From the NCBI GenBank assembly GCA_009780485.1, contig WQZZ01000007.1, forward strand, positions 1 through 40,541: a stretch of DNA of 40,541 nucleotides. Direction: 5' to 3'. Numbering within the stretch: position 1 is the stretch's first letter; every line of letters starts with the position of its first letter. Source of the DNA: Defluviitaleaceae bacterium. GTDB taxonomy: Bacteria; Bacillota; Clostridia; Lachnospirales; WRAX01. The translations under genes and the position numbers were made by a program. Below the pieces are notes generated by a model that was not told where the DNA came from, did not search any database, and worked only from the letters and a program-made list of their open reading frames with translations. This document shows positions 1 to 8,872 of the stretch, piece by piece.

Positions 1-1
1 A

Positions 2-1498
2 AACAGCCAGCCTGGGGATTCGTTTAACGAAGCTTATTCTGAATGGTCTAATGTCGCAACCACACGCACAGATGTTGACCAAGATTATATGGACAGAGAA
101 CGTGACAGAGAAAATCTTCGTAGGTATTTGCGTGACTTGTTAAGAGATTTCCTTCGTAGACCTTATTGGACCGCCATGAACCAAAATGGACATTTTATTG
201 CCATGTATCGTCCCACAATGGTTGACTATTTGCTACAAAACAACGGGCAACTTATCCGCCTTGCGGACAGTAACCATCCAACCAGCACCTTCTATCTGCC
301 CCAAGCCCTGTTTTTGCAGATTTGGGATGGAGGTCAAGGTTTTGTAATCCAGCGTAATGACATGACGATTACAATTCCCAACCAAGCCATTAACAGCATT
401 AACAGCGACCCTGTGGTTGACACAGTTCGCCGTATACGTGATGTGCGTGGGGTGGAAGATTATTATGTCCGTTTGGTTCTTGATGTGCGGGCCCATTCTG
501 CCACCCAAATCCAAGGGGAGCAAGTGGCAGGTCAACAGGTCACTTTGAATGTTGACTTGGTGGAAAGTAATGCAACCATTCGCCAAATTGACGAAAACCT
601 AATGCACAGCCTGCTGTATGCCATTGAAACTGACTTCTTTATTGATAGATTTGTTGCCGAGCGTTCCTTTACCTTCGGTCAGGAAATTGAGCATATGGTG
701 GCAGAGGGCATCGCCCATTTGTACCAAGTACGCCGTATGTACGAAATTGCAGAAATTATTAACCATGAGATGAGTGCATATGTAAACACCCGTCTACGTG
801 CCAGCTATGGGCGTGCTGTCGGCTTTAACTTTATTAGCCAACCCATTTCCATAACCCTTGGTGGCTCTGCAAATGGCGACCTTGTAGGTGGTTTCCAGTT
901 TGCCACTAACAATTGGGTGCGTCAAAGCGTAGAACAGCAAGGTACTAACAGAGTAATTCGCACACAAACCCCAGGTTCATTTGCCTTTACCCGCCAAGCT
1001 ATTGTAATGCCAGGGTTAAATACCATTCAAGGGCATGATAGGTTAACGGCTATAATAGCCAGCCATGGCTTAACTGAACTGCTTGGGGCAGGGGAGAACT
1101 TTAACCTCAACGCCAATGTTTCCCTAAACACGGTGCAGGGGGTCGCTGCCCGCTTAGCAGGCGCACCTGCTGGCGTAAACAACCAAACATGGTTACGCAA
1201 CCAAGGGTATATTGTGCCTGTGAGGGGTGCAAATGCCCCAGCCCAAACCCAAGAGGTTGTCTATACGCTGATGGCATTGTATGAAATGCGCACAAACACC
1301 AATGTGTCCTCTTTGCGGATTAGCAACTTTAACAATCTTAACAACATAGGTGGTATTGACAACCGCTTCCGTCCATATGTACAGGCGGCGTTTGAGCTAA
1401 ATATTTTTACTGACAGAAATATGCAGCCAACAGCACCTATGACAAACGACCAATTCCTTCGCCTGTTGTTGGTGCTTGACCAACGAATAGGATTATAA
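2..1498 (+). CDS. Surface protein with Fn3 end and SLH-like C-terminus (5' truncated by window)
   Basis: The reading frame is open from the first complete codon at the left edge, so the first internal ATG (89) is probably not the real start and the gene begins outside the window. The edge residues (SFNEAYSEWSNVATTRTD) read like the last strand of a fibronectin type III domain. An Arg/Asp-rich helix follows (around 89-170), then a long region I cannot assign to a family. The last ~120 residues (VVYTLMALYEMRTN, then FRPYVQAAFELNIFTD, MTNDQFLRLLLVL) have the spacing of degenerate SLH repeats, which usually bind secondary cell-wall polymer. It is probably an exported envelope protein, although its signal peptide is not visible. 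The next gene follows after 12 nt and has the same kind of C-terminus, so the two probably form one operon. Confidence 0.75.
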   Translation, partial: NSQPGDSFNEAYSEWSNVATTRTDVDQDYMDRERDRENLRRYLRDLLRDFLRRPYWTAMNQNGHFIAMYRPTMVDYLLQNNGQLIRLADSNHPTSTFYLPQALFLQIWDGGQGFVIQRNDMTITIPNQAINSINSDPVVDTVRRIRDVRGVEDYYVRLVLDVRAHSATQIQGEQVAGQQVTLNVDLVESNATIRQIDENLMHSLLYAIETDFFIDRFVAERSFTFGQEIEHMVAEGIAHLYQVRRMYEIAEIINHEMSAYVNTRLRASYGRAVGFNFISQPISITLGGSANGDLVGGFQFATNNWVRQSVEQQGTNRVIRTQTPGSFAFTRQAIVMPGLNTIQGHDRLTAIIASHGLTELLGAGENFNLNANVSLNTVQGVAARLAGAPAGVNNQTWLRNQGYIVPVRGANAPAQTQEVVYTLMALYEMRTNTNVSSLRISNFNNLNNIGGIDNRFRPYVQAAFELNIFTDRNMQPTAPMTNDQFLRLLLVLDQRIGL

Positions 1499-1510
1499 TG
1501 AGGTGTTACC

Positions 1511-4500
1511 ATGACAAAACGTAATTTATTAAAACGCATAGGAGCAGGGCTTTTGGCGATGCTGTTTGTGGTGGGGCTTATCCCGCCACTTATGGCTTAT
1601 GCTAATGTGCAAAACCCTGTTACAGAATTTGAAATTTTATCATCAACAGGTGTCGGACGTAATTATAGTTTGTCTATGTTTTGGACAAGACCATCTTTGC
1701 CGTCCCCGACCAACCCTCCAGCCAACTACAACGGCACAATGACATCTTGGAATGCCCACCAGGCCTCCAACTATGAAATTATGCGCTTCCATGCTGGCAA
1801 TGCACTTGCACCAACAGGTTGGGGTGGATGGGAAATGATAGCCCCTGTAAACTCCACCTCGAATATTGTGTCACACACCTTATCGCAGAGCCTTTTGCCT
1901 GGGCGTTTTTATGCCTACCAAATCCGTGCTTTCCACTGGCATCAGATGACCACTGCCATTCCTCCATATCTAGTTAATAATAGGGTAGAATCCGTGGCAG
2001 ACCCTGATAATACGGTTTATTTCATGTCAGATTTAGAAGTGCAAGCAGAAGGGCGGGGGCGTGACCTTACTGTTTCTTTCAACCGCCCACAATTTGCTGG
2101 TGATGACCCATTTACTGGTTATCGTATTCATTGGCAGTTGCGTGCAGGTGGTACACCGCATAATTCTGGTGTTTTGCCCATTTCCGCTTTCACTCGCCAA
2201 GGTGACACTTACACCATAACCATCGAAAATGCTGACGGGCTTATACCCAGCCGTGTTTTTAATGTGTGGATAGAGCCTGTTTTGGATGGTGCAGACCGCC
2301 ACGCCGCAGGTCTTGGCTTGCCAAACAGACCTTCAGCACTTTCAGACAATTTCTATGATGCGTTTTCTGTATCTTTGATGCACACAACAAACCTGTTTAT
2401 GGCAGAAAATGTATTTGTAAGCCCTGTTTTGGATGGTCAGCCAATTGGCATGAACTATCTTTTGTTATACTGGGGACCGCCAGAGGCTGGTCGTGTTATT
2501 TTACAGCAACAAGGTACTGGTGGTGCTTGGTTTAACATTGCGGTTTACGACCCGCCAGCAGCACAAAGTATCGGTCATTTGCTTATAGACCGACCAGGTG
2601 TTGAAACAAATTTCCGCATCATTTTCCACGATGCCACAGGCGAAGCCATTTATCCGCCAGAACATTGGACATTTAACCCTACCCTTGCACAATTTATGCC
2701 AACCCGCCCAAATATTGTGGAAGTGGATGATGTGGCAGGTCCGCCCCTTGGTCTGGTTGTAACATGGGAAGCATTTATGCGTACCCCCTTTAATAACGAG
2801 GAGCGTAATGACACCGCCAATATGCACGGCAATTTGTTCCGTGACCCAGATGTGGTTTATGACATTTGGATAACTGATAATGCTGCTGCCTTCCAAGGCG
2901 TAACGCCATCAATACCGCCTGTTATCGAAGGGCTTACCCAAGAGCAAATAGGCACCTTTCAAGGGTCACCAAATTTTACCTATACCCATACTTTTACTGA
3001 ATTTATCAACATAAACGGCAATCGTATGCCGATTGTGACAAACCGTGTGTATTATATAAGGATTGTGGCACGTCGCACGGTTCCGTTAGAACAACAGTCT
3101 GTTGCAGCATACGCATCTCACTTTATTTTTGGTGACATTGTGCTACCGCCACCCGTAATGCCCCGCCCGCCCCTGCGTATCGAAAATTCTGGGCTGGATT
3201 ATTTAGAACTTGGCTGGGAAAACCGCTGGGTAGAGGCTTTTGAAGTTATTACCAATACCAACGACCCAAGATGGCCTGGTGTTTGGCATTCCGCTTTTGG
3301 CTTACGCAATGGCGTGCTGGTATTTGACTATGATGTGGTTGCACCGAACCGAACCACTATCAACTCTGGTGTAACGGCTCTACACTTGCTTGGTGATGAA
3401 ACCGCCGTGCGTGCCGCTCTTGGTTCTACTCAAGTACCTTTGCGTACCCAGCATTTACCTCACCCTCAAACCAGATACGAGGTGCATGTCCGTGTGCTGT
3501 CAGATATTATCGACCAAATTCAGACACCTGCTGGCTTGGAAGCCTTTACACATGCGTTGCATAATGGTGGTGGTCCATGGGTAACATTAACCCTTGATAT
3601 AGATGATATAACTGCCAACCCACTAACTATTTTATCTACGTTGGAGGGTCTTGAGTCTGACACCACTTATGCCGTCTTCTTCCGTCCTGCAAATCCAGCA
3701 GGGCAGGCTTGGTGGCCCACCCTAATAATGGGTACAACGACCAGCGAGCGTCCAGGCATGGATATTACACCACCCGCACCCTTCCTCAGCCCACATCAAG
3801 AGGGGGATAGATGGTTGGAGTTTGTGCTACGCCCTTTCCCTGGTGACGCTGTAAATTATGAATTTTGGATTTCGGAATTTGCGGACCGCTCCACCGCTTG
3901 GGAATTTGAACCCAATGAGGATTTTGGTAGAATGTTTACCTATCCAGGAGGTGCTGTTAGCGGACAACGCCGAATTTTCCATGCGGATGGACTTTTCCCA
4001 GAAACAACCTACTATATCTGGGTGCGAGCCATTTCTACAACTAACACGAACAATTATTCATGGTCGGCATCCATCAGTATGACCACACTGCCCTTGATGA
4101 CCCCGCCACCGCCAAGTGGTTTGGGTCTGGCAGGTCCATCAGAGGTTAATATTATAAACCTAGAAAATGACCTAGAATTAGAACGTGTAGCTTCAGACCA
4201 TATGGTAATTAGCTGGTTGCCCATTCGTGGTTATCCTGGTATGCCAGACGATGTGCATTTGCCCATGGAAGGTAATGAGGACGGTGCAATGGGTACTACA
4301 ATCCTTGGTAGCCCGTTGATTAGCTTTAGCTATATGGTGCTTTTCCCTGACCTAACGCCAAATACCGCCTACTGGGTGCGTGCAAGAACTATTTTAAGCG
4401 TGCATCGTGACGGCATTGGTGGCGAAATTACAGAACGTGTAGACTTTATCGTCCAAATGGCAACAAATCCAGATTTTTTGGATGCCACAACCGTTTTTGT

Positions 4501-5806
4501 GATGCCAGACGCTGACGAGATACAACATGGATTGCACACCCGCATGACCATGTCCGACTGGGCTGGCCCTATGATGTTCTGGACGACACGTGACGATGGG
4601 GAATTTGACGGTGATGTAATTCCAGAACTTTTCCCGTTACCAGACCGTGACTTTGAAATTAACTTTAACCCCTATACCCGCACGCTTACTTGGCGTTTCC
4701 GCTCCACTGATGTGGATGAGAGCGGGCATCGTGACAATTTGGCAGACCAGCGTTTTATTAGCCGTCTAATCCAACTTCGTACTTTTGAATACACAATTGA
4801 TATGACTCATTACAACAATCAGCCAGTGGAAAATAGGGTTATTGAAATACCTTATACTATCCTAGCCGCCTTTGAGCAAAGAGGTATTGACTTTAGCATT
4901 ATTGCGGGTGCTACCACCTATACATTTAGTCCAGGTTTTGCTAACACACCGCAAAATACAGGCTTTGGAGTAAATAGTCGCCTGCGTATGTATATCAGCA
5001 ATGAAGTAGAGCCAACCAGCCTTGCTCCTAACAGGCACTATTTAACCACGCCCCAATCCTTGGATATAAATGTGGTTAACAGGGTCGCTCATACCAATGT
5101 GGCGCTTACGGCTTTGGCAGCACCTGTCACTGCCATCCACAGCATCAGCCGTGCCTTTGCTATGGATTATCATATCGGTGCATATGTGCAATCGGCAGGG
5201 GATGTGGGCTGGCGCCGTGGTGGCGGTGGTTTTGATGAATTTGCGTCAACCGTGTCCACCTCAACAACCCGCCCGACCACCTTTGCGGCAATTGCGACAG
5301 GTATACCCCAACTGTATCAAGCAACCCCACAAACAAGGGATGCGTTGTACTTTGTAAACACACAAATTAACTTTACGGACATGGAATGGTTTGCACCGAC
5401 CTTTGCTGTGGATGTTTGGCAAATTAACCGTATTATCCACGCTGTTGCCCGTGGGGTAAGTTATGCCCCGATTAATATGCTTGATAATCTAACGGAAGAT
5501 GAGATGTCCTCGCTGTCAAATGCTCGTATGTTGGTGCCAGGGCATTACACGGTGTCGAGGGAGGATGCACTGGCTGCCCTTGTGCGTTTATTCGAGGTGC
5601 GTACAGGTCGCCGTATAACGGGTGCGCCTACCCTTCAGACCACTAGCTTCCCTGACATTGCAAATGCCAGCTCTCATCTACAACAAGCGTTGCTAAATGC
5701 TGAATTTCTTGGGTTTATTGACTTTAATTCGTCGGGTGCAGACCCTCATGGTGAAATGCTGTGGGGAGATGTTATGATAATTCTTGAGATAATACTTCGT
5801 AACTAA
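1511..5806 (+). CDS. Large exported fibronectin-III-like surface protein with SLH-like C-terminus
   Basis: The 1431-residue product starts with a clear signal peptide: basic MTKRNLLKR, then a hydrophobic core ending near PPLMAYA (~residue 32). An AGGTG ribosome site lies 6 nt before the ATG. The body is a series of beta-rich segments with Fn3 signatures such as YRIHWQLRAGG, TTYAVFFRPANPAG, ETTYYIWVRAIS and NTAYWVRARTI; I estimate at least six repeats. The last ~110 residues (SREDALAALVRLFEVRTGRR, then SSHLQQALLNAEFLGFID) resemble degenerate SLH repeats and match the layout of the upstream gene's C-terminus. It is likely a wall-associated structural or adhesive protein. No enzymatic domain was recognised. 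A bidirectional terminator follows. Confidence 0.8.
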   Translation: MTKRNLLKRIGAGLLAMLFVVGLIPPLMAYANVQNPVTEFEILSSTGVGRNYSLSMFWTRPSLPSPTNPPANYNGTMTSWNAHQASNYEIMRFHAGNALAPTGWGGWEMIAPVNSTSNIVSHTLSQSLLPGRFYAYQIRAFHWHQMTTAIPPYLVNNRVESVADPDNTVYFMSDLEVQAEGRGRDLTVSFNRPQFAGDDPFTGYRIHWQLRAGGTPHNSGVLPISAFTRQGDTYTITIENADGLIPSRVFNVWIEPVLDGADRHAAGLGLPNRPSALSDNFYDAFSVSLMHTTNLFMAENVFVSPVLDGQPIGMNYLLLYWGPPEAGRVILQQQGTGGAWFNIAVYDPPAAQSIGHLLIDRPGVETNFRIIFHDATGEAIYPPEHWTFNPTLAQFMPTRPNIVEVDDVAGPPLGLVVTWEAFMRTPFNNEERNDTANMHGNLFRDPDVVYDIWITDNAAAFQGVTPSIPPVIEGLTQEQIGTFQGSPNFTYTHTFTEFININGNRMPIVTNRVYYIRIVARRTVPLEQQSVAAYASHFIFGDIVLPPPVMPRPPLRIENSGLDYLELGWENRWVEAFEVITNTNDPRWPGVWHSAFGLRNGVLVFDYDVVAPNRTTINSGVTALHLLGDETAVRAALGSTQVPLRTQHLPHPQTRYEVHVRVLSDIIDQIQTPAGLEAFTHALHNGGGPWVTLTLDIDDITANPLTILSTLEGLESDTTYAVFFRPANPAGQAWWPTLIMGTTTSERPGMDITPPAPFLSPHQEGDRWLEFVLRPFPGDAVNYEFWISEFADRSTAWEFEPNEDFGRMFTYPGGAVSGQRRIFHADGLFPETTYYIWVRAISTTNTNNYSWSASISMTTLPLMTPPPPSGLGLAGPSEVNIINLENDLELERVASDHMVISWLPIRGYPGMPDDVHLPMEGNEDGAMGTTILGSPLISFSYMVLFPDLTPNTAYWVRARTILSVHRDGIGGEITERVDFIVQMATNPDFLDATTVFVMPDADEIQHGLHTRMTMSDWAGPMMFWTTRDDGEFDGDVIPELFPLPDRDFEINFNPYTRTLTWRFRSTDVDESGHRDNLADQRFISRLIQLRTFEYTIDMTHYNNQPVENRVIEIPYTILAAFEQRGIDFSIIAGATTYTFSPGFANTPQNTGFGVNSRLRMYISNEVEPTSLAPNRHYLTTPQSLDINVVNRVAHTNVALTALAAPVTAIHSISRAFAMDYHIGAYVQSAGDVGWRRGGGGFDEFASTVSTSTTRPTTFAAIATGIPQLYQATPQTRDALYFVNTQINFTDMEWFAPTFAVDVWQINRIIHAVARGVSYAPINMLDNLTEDEMSSLSNARMLVPGHYTVSREDALAALVRLFEVRTGRRITGAPTLQTTSFPDIANASSHLQQALLNAEFLGFIDFNSSGADPHGEMLWGDVMIILEIILRN

Positions 5807-5812
5807 CGACAT

Positions 5813-5853
5813 AAAGCAACCCTATTCTGCGAATGAATAGGGTTGTTTGCTTT
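5813..5853. terminator. Bidirectional intrinsic terminator
   Basis: The inverted repeat AAAGCAACCCTATTC / GAATAGGGTTGTTTGCTTT surrounds a 7-nt loop. It is A-rich on the left and T-rich on the right. It lies between the convergent ends of the Fn3 gene (5806) and the minus-strand gene ending at 5871, so it can serve both. Confidence 0.8.
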
Positions 5854-5870
5854 AGGGCGTGGAATATTAG

Positions 5871-6758
5871 TCAACTTGTGCTTTTGGCTAGTTTTTGTGC
5901 CTTTTTAAGTGCGGACTGAGGTAGCTTGTTGCTGGGGTCTTGGGCGGCAGATTTTTCAAAAAACTTTATAGACTTGCTATAGGCTTGTTTGTTAAAATTC
6001 TGTACTCCCAAATTATAGTTTATGGCGGACATAGTGGGTTTTTTTGTCATTTGGAAAACTATATGCCCAAGACCCAGAAGCGCTGCCCCCATGCCTCCTA
6101 AAATTATACCAACGGATTGGGTGGCAAGGCTTCCCAACATCAAAATAAGCCCAATTAATGCGGTGTGCAACTTTACACCAATTGGACCATATGGCACGGA
6201 TGGTGGGGCTGGCTTTTTAGGCTTATCCTTCTTGGTCGGTTTTGTGGCTTCTTCTTCCGCTTGTTGGGCTTGTTGCAATTCCGCAAGTTCTGCTCGCTTC
6301 ATGCTTTTGGGCTTTTCCATGGGCTTCGGCACGGAATTTTCTTTAAGCATGTGAAATTCCGAAATCATGTCCCCAACAAGCTTAAACATGATATACACAT
6401 TCCTAGGTAAGGGTCGCCCCTTAGCGGAACGCACCTTTTTTGATATATGCAAAATATAATATTCGTTTTGTCGGTACAAATCCATTGGATTTAGAACTAT
6501 AAGATTACGGCTGGCATCGTAAGTTATTAGGGTATGCAAAATATACCCTGTGGTGTCAGTCACGTTCATTGTTTTTCGTGATACGGTTTCCTCATCCAAG
6601 GGGGTGTTGAAGCGTATGTACCAATAAACCGTGCCGTTTGGGTCGGTTATGTTGGTGGCGACCTTGGTCTTCATGTTGGGGTCAGTGGACTTCATTACAA
6701 AGTTGTCCGTCTTCATCTTACCCTGTTGAATGGTTTCTTGTCTTTGGTTTTCGTCCAT
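5871..6758 (-). CDS. Ig-like/transmembrane/TPR hypothetical protein
   Basis: The 295-residue product has three visible parts. Residues ~40-125 (GTVYWYIRFNTPLDEETVS ... LNPMDLYRQNEYYILHISK) resemble the SbsA/Big_5 Ig-like fold common in Firmicute surface proteins. A Lys/Pro/Glu-rich linker follows (~145-195), then two adjacent hydrophobic helices (~198-240) rich in Gly and Leu. The last ~50 residues (AINYNLGVQNFNKQAYSKSIKFFEKSAAQDP) look like a single TPR. It has no N-terminal signal peptide, so its topology is uncertain. AGAGGTG precedes the ATG, and 16 nt separate it from the upstream TPR gene. It is the last gene of the ftsY operon. Function unknown. Confidence 0.75.
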   Translation of the reverse strand: MDENQRQETIQQGKMKTDNFVMKSTDPNMKTKVATNITDPNGTVYWYIRFNTPLDEETVSRKTMNVTDTTGYILHTLITYDASRNLIVLNPMDLYRQNEYYILHISKKVRSAKGRPLPRNVYIMFKLVGDMISEFHMLKENSVPKPMEKPKSMKRAELAELQQAQQAEEEATKPTKKDKPKKPAPPSVPYGPIGVKLHTALIGLILMLGSLATQSVGIILGGMGAALLGLGHIVFQMTKKPTMSAINYNLGVQNFNKQAYSKSIKFFEKSAAQDPSNKLPQSALKKAQKLAKSTS

Positions 6759-6774
6759 GGGGTTTTACACCTCT

Positions 6775-7614
6775 TTATTTACGATGCTCCTCATATTTAG
6801 CGTCGGCTTGCTCCTGTGTTATTGTGTTGAAGAAGCCAATGGGGCTGATTGCAGCCTTGCGGAAGTATTCTGTGGCGGTGTCGGTGTCTCCGTCCGCCTC
6901 GTGGATAAGACCAAGAAAGTAGTTGCTGTCCGCCATTGTTTCCCTTAGAGAAAGGGCGTGGATGAAAGCCTCACGCGCTTCCTCTGTTTTGCCTTGATGG
7001 TAGCGTATTTGCCCTAAATTATCCCATAGTGCGGCGTGTTCTGGTTCGTCGTCAATTGCTTGGTTAGTTATATTTAGTGCTTTATCCAAATCACCTTCCA
7101 CCATATATAAAAATGCCAAATTTGCTAGGGTTGCCGCATTGGTGTACTCTTGGTTAGCCCTCATATCTTCTAGTGTTTTTATGGCGGTTTTTGCGTCCTT
7201 GTTCATCCAGTGGCAGGTTGCTTTGGATATTATGGCGGAACGCTCATCTATCGGGTTTTTGGACAATTCAACAGCTTTATCTAAATACTTAAAGGCATCT
7301 GTTGTATTACCGTCTGCCTGCATTAAAATTAATGCCAAATAAATGTGGCTGGCAGGGCTTTTAACGCCACCATCCACCGCTTTTTGAAGCATCAAGCGTG
7401 CTTTATCCATACGCCCTGCCAAATAAAAATAATTTCCCCGCAAGGACATTATTGCCTTGCGGTTGATAAAATAAGCCGTGGCAATTATAACTGCATAAGC
7501 GAGAAGCAAAACCCACAGCTCTAGCCCAAGCACCATCATAAGCAACACATAAAGCCCATAAAGCCCCAGTGCCACACCAATTACGATGAAATGACGTTTC
7601 ATTCCAGTTTGCAT
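6775..7614 (-). CDS. Membrane-anchored TPR protein
   Basis: The 279-residue product has two hydrophobic helices at the N-terminus (~8-30 and ~32-50), followed by about six TPR-like helical pairs. Examples are AFKYLDKAVELSKNP, AATLANLAFLYMVEGDLDKALNITNQAIDDEP, ALWDNLGQIRYHQGKTEEAREAFIHAL and SNYFLGLIHEADGDTDTATEYFRKA. TPRs are protein-interaction scaffolds; no catalytic motif is seen. AAGGAG lies 6 nt before the ATG. The gene sits 13 nt after the response-regulator gene and 16 nt before the Ig/TM/TPR gene, in the ftsY operon. It may assemble a membrane complex with its neighbours; that is inference. Confidence 0.8.
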   Translation of the reverse strand: MQTGMKRHFIVIGVALGLYGLYVLLMMVLGLELWVLLLAYAVIIATAYFINRKAIMSLRGNYFYLAGRMDKARLMLQKAVDGGVKSPASHIYLALILMQADGNTTDAFKYLDKAVELSKNPIDERSAIISKATCHWMNKDAKTAIKTLEDMRANQEYTNAATLANLAFLYMVEGDLDKALNITNQAIDDEPEHAALWDNLGQIRYHQGKTEEAREAFIHALSLRETMADSNYFLGLIHEADGDTDTATEYFRKAAISPIGFFNTITQEQADAKYEEHRK

Positions 7615-7627
7615 AATTTTCTCCTTC

Positions 7628-8872
7628 TTAGGATAGGTATTTGGCGATTTTTTCTAAAACCTTGGCGGTTATAATTGGCTTGATAACAAAATCTGTATAG
7701 CCAGCCGACAAAGCTTTTGCCATATATCCCTTATCAATGTCACTGGTTAGCATTATTAAAGTTGTTTCGTATCCCCAGCCACGGACTTTTCTCGCAAAAT
7801 CAATGGCATTAAAATTGGGTATTTGGTCATCAACCATTAAAATATCTGGCTTGTTGCCTTTCATAAAACTTAGGGCAGCATCACCGTCAACGGCACCTAT
7901 CAAACCATACCCCGTACCACCTAAAGAAACCCTAAACTTTTCCAAGAAAATTCGGGTATCGTTTATCAGCAAGATATTTTTTTCGCACTCTTCTTCGCTA
8001 AAATAGACAATACCCTCTATGTCGCCGTTATATTCCTCAGCAACGGGTTTTTTAGGCAACTTTAGCCCAATTATGTCTCCCGCTAAAATATCCAAATTGT
8101 TCAAAAGGAAGTCCACGAAAGTCTCAATTTTCTCACCATCTGCTTCGGTGCTTTCTTCGTAAATTTCTACTTGTTTGGTGCAGTTTTGTGCCAAATCGTC
8201 AGCGTGTATTTGGGATAGGCTTTCACCCACAACCGCAATCCATTTCAAGGCCGAATCGTAATTTCTAGTAGAAACGGAAGTTTTTAGCCCGCTTTCTTGT
8301 TGATACAGCCCATCAACAAAGTCATTCAAAAGCCCACAATAATCTTCCAATTGTTCCATTTCCATGGGCAGTATTTTGGAAGAATCTAAGTATTGAACCC
8401 CCATAAGACTTTGCTTGTGGCGGTTAAACATTTCTTCCTTTTCTACTTGGCTTAGGTGGTGTGCTTCCATTTTTTCCAATTTGTTTTGAAGTCCTGTGTA
8501 AAACAGTGTAGCTGTTTTTAGAAGGTAGTTGATGGTGTTTCCAACCCTGTCGTGATGAAGATTTTCCCTGTCGTCAAATTCTTCAAAACACTTTGTCCAT
8601 TCTGCCGCCATGTCGTCAGCAAAAATTTTAACTAAATTATTACGGGTGGCTGACACCCATTTCATGGCTTGCAAATAGTCCTTTTCGCCAAAGGACAATT
8701 CTAGTTTGTTTTTTTGGATAGGAAAAAGGTTAATTGCAGCTTCCATATACTCGGCATATTCTCGAAACGCATCTTCTGGCAAGGCGGAGATTTTTTCGCT
8801 GTTAAGCTCTTTGACACCCATCAAGGTTTCCTTGTTCTCTATAATAACGGATATGTCTATGGTTGATTTCAT
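7628..8872 (-). CDS. Response-regulator protein with duplicated helical module
   Basis: The 414-residue product ends with a CheY-like receiver domain (~295-412): NILLINDTRIF, phosphoacceptor Asp348 in ILMVDDQIP, the LTS switch Thr and the IKP lysine. The usual acidic pair near the start is partly changed (ND instead of DD/ED). There is no DNA-binding or other known output domain. Instead the first ~270 residues contain two diverged copies of a ~120-residue helical module: ETLMGVKELNSEKI ... AMKWVSATRNNLVKIFADDMA and QSLMGVQYLDSSKI ... ALKWIAVVGESLSQIHADDLA. I do not recognise this module. No HPt-type phosphorylatable histidine motif is evident. Its ATG overlaps the ftsY stop by 4 nt, and its AGGAGG ribosome site lies in the acidic-tail codons of ftsY, so the two are likely coupled in translation. 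Confidence 0.8.
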   Translation of the reverse strand: MKSTIDISVIIENKETLMGVKELNSEKISALPEDAFREYAEYMEAAINLFPIQKNKLELSFGEKDYLQAMKWVSATRNNLVKIFADDMAAEWTKCFEEFDDRENLHHDRVGNTINYLLKTATLFYTGLQNKLEKMEAHHLSQVEKEEMFNRHKQSLMGVQYLDSSKILPMEMEQLEDYCGLLNDFVDGLYQQESGLKTSVSTRNYDSALKWIAVVGESLSQIHADDLAQNCTKQVEIYEESTEADGEKIETFVDFLLNNLDILAGDIIGLKLPKKPVAEEYNGDIEGIVYFSEEECEKNILLINDTRIFLEKFRVSLGGTGYGLIGAVDGDAALSFMKGNKPDILMVDDQIPNFNAIDFARKVRGWGYETTLIMLTSDIDKGYMAKALSAGYTDFVIKPIITAKVLEKIAKYLS

